From: Hyphomonadaceae bacterium
Lineage (GTDB): Bacteria; Pseudomonadota; Alphaproteobacteria; Caulobacterales; Aquidulcibacteraceae
Reading direction: 5' to 3'
NCBI GenBank assembly: GCA_023384105.1
Contig: JAHDXR010000013.1
Coordinates: 52,232-116,231, forward strand
Length of the DNA: 64,000 bases
Shown piece after piece: positions 34,828-41,569 of the stretch. The notes under the pieces are model-generated. The model ran no database searches. It saw only the letters and a list, made by a program, of their open reading frames with translations, and had not been told where the DNA came from. The first letter of the stretch is position 1. Each line of letters starts with the position of its first letter. Position numbers and translations under genes: made by a program.

Positions 34828-34928
34828 TGCCGGCAAGATGCCGGCGGTCCGAAGCGGACCCGTCGCAACTCATTCTACAGAACTGGCAAACGGCGCCGCT
34901 TCGGACCGCCGGCTTCCAGCCGGCATGC
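34828..34928. repeat. Paired inverted repeat, family A variant
   Basis: Arms 34828-34856 (TTGCCGGCAAGATGCCGGC, then GGTCCGAAGCG) and 34897-34928 (CGCTTCGGACCGCCGGC with TTCCAGCCGGCATGC) are inverted, about 40 bases apart. The GGACCGCCGGC core is shared with the other copies, but the inner loop differs (AAGAT and TTCCA instead of GTC). It lies between convergent genes, in the 163-base gap before the kinase stop. Confidence 0.8.
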
Positions 34929-34972
34929 AACATTTCCGCTTCTCGCCCGCGTCCAATATTCAGCACGAGACG

Positions 34973-36229
34973 CTAGCTCGCCAGCACCGGCAGCGTCACG
35001 CGCACCAGCGCGCCGCCGCCCGGCGCTTCGTGGAAGCTCAGCTCGCCGCCGTGCAGTTCCGCCATCGCGCGCACCAGCGAAAGCCCGAGCCCTGTGCCTT
35101 CGGCGCGCGCGCCGCCCGAGCCGCGCTCATAGGCTTGTCCGAGCGTCCGGCGCTCGGCCTCCGGTATGCCGGGGCCGCTGTCGATCGTCTCCAGCACCAG
35201 CGCCCCGTCGCGCGCGTCGGCGATCACCATCACCCGGCCCTGCTCGGGCGTGAACTTGATGGCGTTGCCGACCGTGTTGATCAGCATCCGCTTCAGCGCG
35301 CGCGCATCCGCCGTCGCCAGCAGCGGCGCCGGCGGCGTCACCATGCCCAGCGCGATCTCCTTCTTCTCGGCGCTGTCGACCGACAGCCGCACCACCTCTT
35401 CCACCACCTCGCGCACGTCGAAGGTGTCGCGCTCGAGTTCGTATCGCCCGGCCTCGATCTTCGACAGATCGAGCAGATCGTTCACCAGCCCGAGCAGATG
35501 CGCGCCGCTGCGGCGGATCAGGCCGGCATACTCCACATAACGCGCGCCAAGTTCGCCGAAGATCTGCCGCTCGATCATTTCCGAGAAGCCGAGAATGTGC
35601 GTCAGCGGTGTGCGCAGTTCGTGCGAGACCTCGGCGATCCGCCGCCCCATCGCGGTGTCGCGCTCCGGCGCGGCGAGCGCCTGGCCGAGCGCCATCAGCC
35701 CCGCCGCGAACGCGATCGCCACCACCGCCATCGACTCGATGAACCCGCCGGAGGCGGTATCCTTCGCCAGCGGCGCCAGCGCCGCGGCCAGCGCGAACCC
35801 GAGCGCAGCCGCCGCGCCGGCTTCCGGCGCCCAGCGCCGCCCGAGAGCCAACGCCAGGGCCGGCGCCGCGAGCAGCATCGCCGCAAGCGGAGACCCGGCC
35901 CCGCCCGAGCCCGCCGTCAGCCCCACAGCCGAAATTAGCCAAGCGGCAATCAGCGCCGCGTCGGCCGGCTTTTTCCCCAGGTGCGGCAGGATCGCGAAGC
36001 CGGCCAGCGCCGGCGCGACCGCAAGCGCCACCGCGCCGCCGAGCGGCCTCAATTCAGCGCCGGTTATCCACGAGACTGCCGCCGAGACGGCGACCCCGGC
36101 CAGCCAAAGCCAAAACGCGAGCGCCAGGCGCAAGCGTGGCGCTGCTTTTGCAGGCTTGGTTACTGCTGATTTCGTTGACACCGAAAGGCGGCCCGCGAGT
36201 AAAAGAGTTCTTAACGCGCTGGGGGACAC
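34973..36229 (-). CDS. Membrane sensor histidine kinase with polytopic N-terminus
   Basis: 418 residues. The N-terminal half has about five to six hydrophobic helices (35-185) and no periplasmic loop domain. A HisKA domain has H-box AEVSHELRTPLTHILGFSEM with His203, and the HATPase_c domain shows NTVGNAIKFTPEQG, ETIDSGPGIPEAE and GTGLGLSLVRAMAELHGG. This layout (membrane block plus kinase core, no PAS) recalls DivJ-type kinases of Caulobacterales, but that is only a resemblance. Start read as GTG 36229; a GTG at 36181 is equally possible. No response regulator is adjacent. Confidence 0.85.
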   Translation of the reverse strand: MSPSALRTLLLAGRLSVSTKSAVTKPAKAAPRLRLALAFWLWLAGVAVSAAVSWITGAELRPLGGAVALAVAPALAGFAILPHLGKKPADAALIAAWLISAVGLTAGSGGAGSPLAAMLLAAPALALALGRRWAPEAGAAAALGFALAAALAPLAKDTASGGFIESMAVVAIAFAAGLMALGQALAAPERDTAMGRRIAEVSHELRTPLTHILGFSEMIERQIFGELGARYVEYAGLIRRSGAHLLGLVNDLLDLSKIEAGRYELERDTFDVREVVEEVVRLSVDSAEKKEIALGMVTPPAPLLATADARALKRMLINTVGNAIKFTPEQGRVMVIADARDGALVLETIDSGPGIPEAERRTLGQAYERGSGGARAEGTGLGLSLVRAMAELHGGELSFHEAPGGGALVRVTLPVLAS

Positions 36230-36293
36230 GATGCCCGCTTCGAGTCGCAGTCGAAAGCGGACTCACCATTCTAGTTCAGAGGGAGTAGAGCCG

Positions 36294-37322
36294 ATGCGGA
36301 GCCTAACGGCCTGGACCACCACCGCGGCAGTCGCCCTTCTCGGGGGCGCCGCCAGCGCGCAAACGCCGAACGGAGACCTGCAAAGCGCCGTCACGGCCTA
36401 CGCAGCCTACCAGAACGACGTATCGGAACTACGGGCGTCCACCCCGCGCGACGCCAATTCGCTCGAAGCCGCGCTCGATCGGGTCGCGCGCCACAATCGC
36501 GACGAACTGACCCGCGGCTGGATCGCCTACGGCGCCCAAACCGCCGCGCAATCGCCGGCCTTCGTCCAGGGCGTGCGCGACGCAGCCTCCTATTACGGCC
36601 GCGACGCCGTGGTCTGGGCCGTCAGCGTCGATCCCTCCTACGCCCGCGGCCTGCGCGGCGGCCAGGAAGCGACCCGCCTGCTGCTCGAATCCGCCCAGGC
36701 CGATTCTCAACGCATCATCAGCGTCGCCGACCGCTACCAGGAACTCGCCTACTCGATCCAACGTCAGCGCTGGGCCAACGCCGTCGCACCGGCGCAGAAT
36801 GCGCGCGTCCAGCGCGTGCGCTCGCTCGGCCGCGAAGGCGCCCCGGCGGACGCCGTACCGGCCGCGGTGGCGCCGCGCCTCACCGTCGCGGCGCTCAGCG
36901 TCCAGCCCGCGAGCGACCCCACCGCCTATGGCGGGCGCCGCTTCTGGGATGCGGTGCGCGGCGGCGACCAGGTGGTGGAAGTCTCCTCCACGCCGGCCGG
37001 CAGCCTGCGCGCCAACCACACGCGCGCCGAAGCGCTCGACCGCATGGCCGCCGTCGCCGCCCTGCAGGCGCTCGACGCCGTCGATACGCAGCAAAGCGCC
37101 GTCAGCCGCCTGATCAGCGATCCGCGCTCGCGCGACTGCATCGAGATGGCCCAGCTCCAGCTTTATCAGTGCATGTCGGCGGCCCGCTTCCGCTATGAGA
37201 ACGCGTTCTGCCTCGGCCAGCACGGCCTGCGCGACATCGGCACGTGCATCGGCGCCGTCGGCCAGCCCGACGCTACGGCGATGACGCCGCTCCCGTCGTC
37301 CGGCCGCGGCGGCCGCGACTGA
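36294..37322 (+). CDS. Secreted protein with C-terminal four-cysteine motif
   Basis: 342 residues from the ATG at 36294, preceded by GAGGGAGTAGAG. A signal peptide (about 1-23, cleavage ASAQT) is followed by long Ala-rich helices. The C-terminal region has four cysteines spaced C-x10-C-x12-C-x11-C (from SRDCIEMAQLQLYQCMSA to IGTCIGAVG), suggesting a disulfide-stabilised helical hairpin. It is divergent from the kinase gene (64-base gap). I do not recognise the family. Upstream extensions of the same frame are antisense to the kinase and not believable. Confidence 0.8.
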   Translation: MRSLTAWTTTAAVALLGGAASAQTPNGDLQSAVTAYAAYQNDVSELRASTPRDANSLEAALDRVARHNRDELTRGWIAYGAQTAAQSPAFVQGVRDAASYYGRDAVVWAVSVDPSYARGLRGGQEATRLLLESAQADSQRIISVADRYQELAYSIQRQRWANAVAPAQNARVQRVRSLGREGAPADAVPAAVAPRLTVAALSVQPASDPTAYGGRRFWDAVRGGDQVVEVSSTPAGSLRANHTRAEALDRMAAVAALQALDAVDTQQSAVSRLISDPRSRDCIEMAQLQLYQCMSAARFRYENAFCLGQHGLRDIGTCIGAVGQPDATAMTPLPSSGRGGRD

Positions 37323-37361
37323 GCCTTGTGCTTGAGCCCGCAAGGGCTCATCTCCAGGGCC

Positions 37362-37787
37362 ATGGCCGCGATCGACGAAACCATTGCAGAGATTGCAGAC
37401 GAATTTGCGCTCCTCCCCGACTGGGAGGAGCGCATTTCGCATGTGATCGAGCTTGCGCGCGCGCTGGAACCGCTGCCGGACGACGCGCGCACCGAAGCCA
37501 ACAAGGTGCGCGGCTGCGCCAGCCAGGTCTGGCTGATTTCCGAGCGCCGTCCGGAGGCGCCGGAAAAGCTGTTCTTCCGCGGCGATTCCGACGCCCACCT
37601 CGTGCGCGGGGAAGTGGCGATGCTGATGCGGATCTTTTCCGGCCGCACGCCGGCGGAAATTCTGTCGGTCGATCCGAAAGCGGTGTTCGAGCGGCTCGGC
37701 CTCAAGGACGCGCTCACCGCGCAGCGCTCGAACGGCCTGTTCTCGATGATGAAGCGCATCCAGGACGAAGCCCGCGCCGCGCTCTAG
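37362..37787 (+). CDS. sufE: SufE family sulfur-acceptor protein
   Basis: 141 residues. SufE takes persulfide sulfur from cysteine desulfurase SufS for Fe-S cluster assembly. The active-site cysteine is Cys52 in NKVRGCASQVWL, at the usual position, and the flanking FRGDSDAHLVRGEVAMLM and SNGLFSMMKRIQDEA are typical. Start chosen at the ATG 37362; a TTG 36 bases upstream is less likely. The other suf genes are not in this window. Confidence 0.93.
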   Translation: MAAIDETIAEIADEFALLPDWEERISHVIELARALEPLPDDARTEANKVRGCASQVWLISERRPEAPEKLFFRGDSDAHLVRGEVAMLMRIFSGRTPAEILSVDPKAVFERLGLKDALTAQRSNGLFSMMKRIQDEARAAL

Positions 37788-37796
37788 CGCCCGCGC

Positions 37797-37879
37797 CTAT
37801 GGACCGCCGGCGTCCCCGCCGGCATGTGCCGAACTTTCAGAACGAAGCTCCTGCCGGCGGGGACGCCGGCGGTCCATAG
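37797..37879. repeat. Paired inverted repeat, family A, between sufE and DUF6456
   Basis: Arms 37797-37823 (CTATGGACCGCCGGCGTC followed by CCCGCCGGC) and 37853-37879, its exact reverse complement over 27 bases, separated by 29 bases. This is the most perfect copy in the window. It lies between convergent genes and could serve as a bidirectional terminator or mRNA 3-prime stabiliser. Confidence 0.9.
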
Positions 37880-37897
37880 CGGGCGGTCCGAGGCGCC

Positions 37898-38638
37898 TTA
37901 AGCCGCAAACGCCCGCGCCAGTTGCGCGAGCCCCAGCTTCAGCGCCAATTTGCCCGAGCGCGCCGGCCAGCCTTCGGCGCGCTCCAGCGTCTCCAACCCA
38001 TCTTCGTTGAGACACACGCGCTCGACCACGCGCCGCAGCGGCTGCGCCAGCGCGTCCAGCGCATCGGCAACGCGCCGGCGCGCGTCGCAGCGCGCCGCCA
38101 TCGCCCGCTCCTGCACATTGCTGGCGCCGCGCGCGCCGCCGATGGGTGGGGCGCGCCAGTCCGAACCGCGCGTCAATCCGCCCTGGCTCGCCTCCCAGTC
38201 GCTGCGCAAACGCTGCGCGGCGGCAAGCTCCAGCTCCGACAGCCAGGGCGCGCCCGCGCCGTCGCGCAGCGCCGAAAGCTTGATCAGCACCGTGTTGCGC
38301 ACGACGCCGCGCACATGGCGCAGGTCGCCCTCGGCGTCGACGACCGCGCGCTGCTCCAGCGGCGCGTGCTGGGCCAGAAAGCCCTCGCCGCCGGCGGCTT
38401 CGCGCGCGACGCGGGCGCGCCCCGCCGCGCTCAGCACGAACAGATTGTCGGCCGCGGCTTCGAGCGCGCCGGTCGACGCCAGCAGCCGCACATCGTCCGC
38501 CCGCAGCCGCGCCACCGGGCGGCGGCGCCGGTCGCCGGCGGGAAACACGCCATAGCCCGCCCCGCCGCGCTCCTGCGCCACCACCGCGCCCGGCGCCGCG
38601 AGCCGCGCCAGCGCCCGTTCGACCGCGCGCCCGCTCAC
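37898..38638 (-). CDS. DUF6456 domain-containing protein
   Basis: 246 residues from a GTG at 38638 that overlaps the TGA of the upstream gene (GTGA). The N-terminal part looks like a winged-helix (SGRAVERALARLAAPGAVVA). The C-terminal block QGGLTRGSDWRAPP, then AMAARCDARRRVADALDAL and RVCLNEDGLETLERAEGWP, is the DUF6456 signature seen in Alphaproteobacteria. The translational link to the DnaA-domain-like protein argues for joint action in DNA binding or replication control (inference). Confidence 0.82.
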   Translation of the reverse strand: MSGRAVERALARLAAPGAVVAQERGGAGYGVFPAGDRRRRPVARLRADDVRLLASTGALEAAADNLFVLSAAGRARVAREAAGGEGFLAQHAPLEQRAVVDAEGDLRHVRGVVRNTVLIKLSALRDGAGAPWLSELELAAAQRLRSDWEASQGGLTRGSDWRAPPIGGARGASNVQERAMAARCDARRRVADALDALAQPLRRVVERVCLNEDGLETLERAEGWPARSGKLALKLGLAQLARAFAA

Positions 38639-38979
38639 AGCCCCAGCTCCGGTTTCGGTCCAGGCGCGCAGCGCAACATCGCCTCCAGTGCACCGATCCA
38701 AAAATCGAAATGCGGCTGCTCGCGCCGGTCCTCTACGGCGTGGCAAGCGTGCGCCACGGTCGAGCGATCACGCCCAAACGCATTCGCCACCCGCGCCAAG
38801 CTCAGCTCAAGGCCGGTATGGCAGAGATACATCGCCACCTGCCGCGCAAACGCCGCCCGGGCGGAGCCGCGCCGCGCATCCAGGATTTCGGTCTTCGGCA
38901 CCGCAAGCCCATAGCTGGCGATGCTCGCCGCCAGCTGCGCCGCCGCCAGATCGGCCGAGCGCAGACTTGTTCCCTCCAT
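38635..38979 (-). CDS. Stand-alone DnaA domain IV-like DNA-binding protein
   Basis: 114 residues. The region 35-90 has the DnaA C-terminal fold pattern: RQVAMYLCHTGLELSLARVA, then the DnaA signature-like AFGRDRSTVAHACHAVED (DnaA has GRDHSTVLHA). The AAA+ ATPase and oligomerisation domains of DnaA are absent. Predicted role: binding DnaA boxes or related sites without initiating replication. It is upstream of and overlaps DUF6456. Similar short proteins occur in Alphaproteobacteria; their function is, to my knowledge, not settled. Confidence 0.82.
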   Translation of the reverse strand: MEGTSLRSADLAAAQLAASIASYGLAVPKTEILDARRGSARAAFARQVAMYLCHTGLELSLARVANAFGRDRSTVAHACHAVEDRREQPHFDFWIGALEAMLRCAPGPKPELGL

Positions 38980-39080
38980 CTTCCAACACCTCCAAAGCCA
39001 GCCCTCATTGGGAAAAGCAGGAGGATATGGCCGCCCGGCGGCTGTTGGATAGATTTTTTCCTAATTATAGGATTTTTTTC

Positions 39081-39485
39081 TTAGCCACTTTTGCGCGATT
39101 GCCCCAGCCCCATGCGCTTGGCCAGGTTCGAGCGCTCCTTGGCGTAGTTCGGCGCGACCATCGGATAGTCGTGCGGGAGCCCCCACTTGGTCCGGTATTC
39201 ATCCGGATTCATGCCGTAGCGGGTGCGCAGGTGGCGCTTCAAGGACTTGAATTTCTTACCGTCTTCCAGGCAGATGATGTAATCGGGCGTGACCGACTTC
39301 TTGACCGAGACGGCCGGTTCGGGGGTCGGATCGCTGGCCGTTCTGGGCGCGCCCGCGACCTCGCTCAGCGCCGCGTGCACCGTGCGGATCAGGGCGGGGA
39401 TGTCCTGCGGCGCGACCTGATTGGCCGATACGAACGCCGACACGATGTCCGCAGCCATACCAACAAGGTCCTGCTGCTTGTCCAT
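39081..39485 (-). CDS. mucR: MucR/Ros family transcriptional regulator
   Basis: 134 residues of the MucR/Ros zinc-finger family. The N-terminal oligomerisation region (about 5-45) is followed by the finger IICLEDGKKFKSLKRHLRTR with Cys72 and His85. The second finger cysteine found in Ros is replaced, as in many MucR proteins. The C-terminal MNPDEYRTKWGLPHDYPMVA and YAKERSNLAKRMGLG are nearly invariant in the family. MucR proteins act as H-NS-like repressors of AT-rich DNA and, with CtrA/SciP, tune cell-cycle genes in Caulobacterales. The AT-rich leader upstream is a likely autoregulatory target. Confidence 0.96.
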   Translation of the reverse strand: MDKQQDLVGMAADIVSAFVSANQVAPQDIPALIRTVHAALSEVAGAPRTASDPTPEPAVSVKKSVTPDYIICLEDGKKFKSLKRHLRTRYGMNPDEYRTKWGLPHDYPMVAPNYAKERSNLAKRMGLGQSRKSG

Positions 39486-39636
39486 GCTGCGCCGTCGGCC
39501 TTCAAATACAAGAAAACCCTAGTATAGGAATCGCGCCAAAACCTGCAAGGCTAAAACCAGACACAATATTCAGATGATATATGTCATGTTTGTTTTATTA
39601 TACTAATTATTAGGGCTTTATCTAACGTCGCCTCCG
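39486..39636. other. AT-rich intergenic region upstream of mucR
   Basis: The 151-base gap contains a run (about 39555-39625) rich in TA steps, including GATGATATATGTCATG and TTTATTATACTAATTATTAG, in sharp contrast to surrounding GC-rich DNA. MucR-type regulators bind AT-rich DNA with TA steps, so autoregulation is plausible. A sigma70-like promoter lies at its mucR-proximal side. Confidence 0.6.
39521..39548 (-). promoter_or_regulatory. Sigma70-like promoter for mucR
   Basis: On the minus strand TTGCAG (39548-39543) and TATACT (39526-39521) are separated by 16 bases, and the -10 lies about 36 bases before the mucR ATG. Match judged by eye. Confidence 0.45.
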
Positions 39637-41334
39637 TTACCTGAAGAGCAGGATGATCATCAGGATCGCGGCGATCGACAGGAATTGCGCCACACTCGAC
39701 GACCGCATCGGCGCGAATGGTCTGTCGCAGCGGAGCGCCGCACGCGCCATCAGCCGCCCGCCCGAACGCGCCGATGCGGTAGCCGTTGCCTGCCATGCGC
39801 CGTATGCGCGCAGCAGCAGCACGCCCGCCCATCGCCCAGCGTCCGCCATCGGGCCGCGATACAGCGCATCGATATCGAGCGTCCGCTCGCTCAGCGTCTT
39901 CGGCGCGAGCTTCGTGATGTACAGCAGCACGTATGCGACGCCCGCCGCGCCCAGCAGTTCGAGCCGGGGGGCCAAGCGCTCGAGTTCATAGGGCGCGAAC
40001 GAGAGAGAGGCAGGCATCAGGTCGTAGAGCCAGCGCGGCGCGAGCCCGATGGACACGCTCAGGAACGCCGCCAAGCCTGCGCCGAGCAGCATCGGAAACG
40101 GCGCTTCGTTGAACCGGCGCGGCTTTGCCAGCGGCTGATGCGCAACCAGAGCGGGGCGCAGCGCCAGCGCCACGAACAGCACGCCCGGCAACGCCGCGAA
40201 TGCAAGCCAGACCCAGCGCAGATCCCATTGCGCCACCGCGTCGAGCGCAACGGTCTGCGTCGCATAGAGCGCCAGCAGCGGCGCGCCCGCCGTCGCCAGC
40301 CCCGCGATCAGCAGCACCAGCGAACTCATCGGCATCGCCCGGAACACGCCCTTCATGTCCGAAAGCCGCGCTGAGCCGGTGCGTTCGACAATGCCGCCCA
40401 GAGCCATCTGCAGCGCCGCGAACGCCAGCAGCGCCGCGAATGCGTGTCCTTCCGCCGCCGCCAGCGCGAGCGGCGAACCGACGCCGATCAGGGCGACGCA
40501 AACGCCGCTCTGCGCCGTGAGCGCATAGGCGCCTGCGCGGCGCAGATCGTCCTCGATCGCCGCGAACACGGCGCCGATGACGATCATCGCCACGCCGATC
40601 GGAACCAGCAGCGTTTCGACCGGAAACAGCCGCGCCAGCGCATAGACGCCGACAATGCTAGTGAACGACGACAGCGCCGCGCCGCCCGCGGGCGATGCGT
40701 GCGAGACCGCGTCCTTCAGCCATACGTGCGCAAACGGCGCGCCGATGCGGATCATCAGCGCCGCGAAGATGCACGCCCCGCTCATGCTGGCGACGTCCAT
40801 CCGCGCGAAGATCGAGCTGGCCGCGCCCGCCGTCAGATGCAGCGCGACGCCGACGAGGAACAGCAATCCCTCGAGGCCATGCCAGATCAGCAGCCGCACG
40901 CCCGACCGGTTCGCGTTCTCGAGCGGAGACGCAAACACGATCCACGCCGCCGCAAGCCCCGCCAACGCGGCGGAGGCGACAAAGCTCACCAGATCGCCGA
41001 CGAACAGCGCCGAGATCGCACCGCCCGCCAGCAACAGAATGGCTGCGTCTTCGTAGCGGTTGCGCCTGCCGCTCGAATAGACGGCGATGAAAACCAGCAG
41101 GATCAGCATCACGATGCCGAAGATGCGGTTGAGCGCGTCGAGATTGAGCAGCACTACCGGCAGGCCCATCTGCGCCATCGCCGCCGCCGCGCCGAACTCG
41201 TTCTCCAGCAGCAGCCAAAGCGCGACCAGCGCCGCGCCGCCCATCACGAACGGCCGCGCCGTGCGCGGCGCCGCAAGCGCGATCAGCGCCGCCACGATCG
41301 GCACGAAGCCCGGATTAAGGGTGAGCGCCAGCAT
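39637..41334 (-). CDS. NuoL/MrpA-like proton-translocating subunit with altered key residues
   Basis: 565-residue polytopic protein with about 14-16 membrane helices and a C-terminal amphipathic helix plus final membrane anchor (SSVAQFLSIAAILMIILLF). The NuoL/MrpA pattern is recognisable: GDLVSF, then MIRIGAPFAHVWLKDAVSHA and EDDLRRAGAYALTAQSGV. By eye alignment the helix-5 Glu is Ala (about 123), the helix-7 Lys is Arg196, and the helix-12 Lys is Thr/Gln (358-359). It is the last gene of the Mrp/Mbh-like module and overlaps the 84-residue gene by 20 bases. Either structural or using different charges. Confidence 0.8.
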   Translation of the reverse strand: MLALTLNPGFVPIVAALIALAAPRTARPFVMGGAALVALWLLLENEFGAAAAMAQMGLPVVLLNLDALNRIFGIVMLILLVFIAVYSSGRRNRYEDAAILLLAGGAISALFVGDLVSFVASAALAGLAAAWIVFASPLENANRSGVRLLIWHGLEGLLFLVGVALHLTAGAASSIFARMDVASMSGACIFAALMIRIGAPFAHVWLKDAVSHASPAGGAALSSFTSIVGVYALARLFPVETLLVPIGVAMIVIGAVFAAIEDDLRRAGAYALTAQSGVCVALIGVGSPLALAAAEGHAFAALLAFAALQMALGGIVERTGSARLSDMKGVFRAMPMSSLVLLIAGLATAGAPLLALYATQTVALDAVAQWDLRWVWLAFAALPGVLFVALALRPALVAHQPLAKPRRFNEAPFPMLLGAGLAAFLSVSIGLAPRWLYDLMPASLSFAPYELERLAPRLELLGAAGVAYVLLYITKLAPKTLSERTLDIDALYRGPMADAGRWAGVLLLRAYGAWQATATASARSGGRLMARAALRCDRPFAPMRSSSVAQFLSIAAILMIILLFR

Positions 41335-41569
41335 CGCCGCCTCCCTTTTTGCCGGGCGCGAACACCAGCAGCGCCAGCCGCGCCGCGATCGCGCACAGCA
41401 CCGCAGCGCCCGCGCCGATCGCCGCGGCCGCGCCCGGCGCGTCGCCGATCCAGAATCCGCCCGGTCCGCGCGCGCTGAAATCGAACGCGGCGCCGGCCGC
41501 AGCCGCCGTCACGCAGAACAGCAGCGCAAGACCGGCGACGCCGCCGCGCGGAGGTGGCGCCTTGCTCAT
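41315..41569 (-). CDS. Small two-helix membrane protein of the Mrp/Mbh-like module
   Basis: 84 residues from the ATG at 41569, overlapping the stop of the preceding antiporter-like gene by four bases and the next start by 20. It has two hydrophobic helices (about 10-30 and 48-70), Gly/Ala-rich, and a basic C-terminus. Not a recognised Mrp subunit; it could be a linker or assembly subunit specific to this module. Tight overlaps on both sides support it as a real gene. Confidence 0.65.
   Translation of the reverse strand: MSKAPPPRGGVAGLALLFCVTAAAAGAAFDFSARGPGGFWIGDAPGAAAAIGAGAAVLCAIAARLALLVFAPGKKGGGDAGAHP

Noticed and set aside
39050..39080. Short palindrome TCCTA-ATTA-TAGGA flanked by T-runs after mucR, considered as terminator
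   Set aside because: On the mucR strand the runs are A, not T, and the stem is only five base pairs; it may instead supply a -10-like TATAAT for the DnaA-like gene, which I could not support with a -35.
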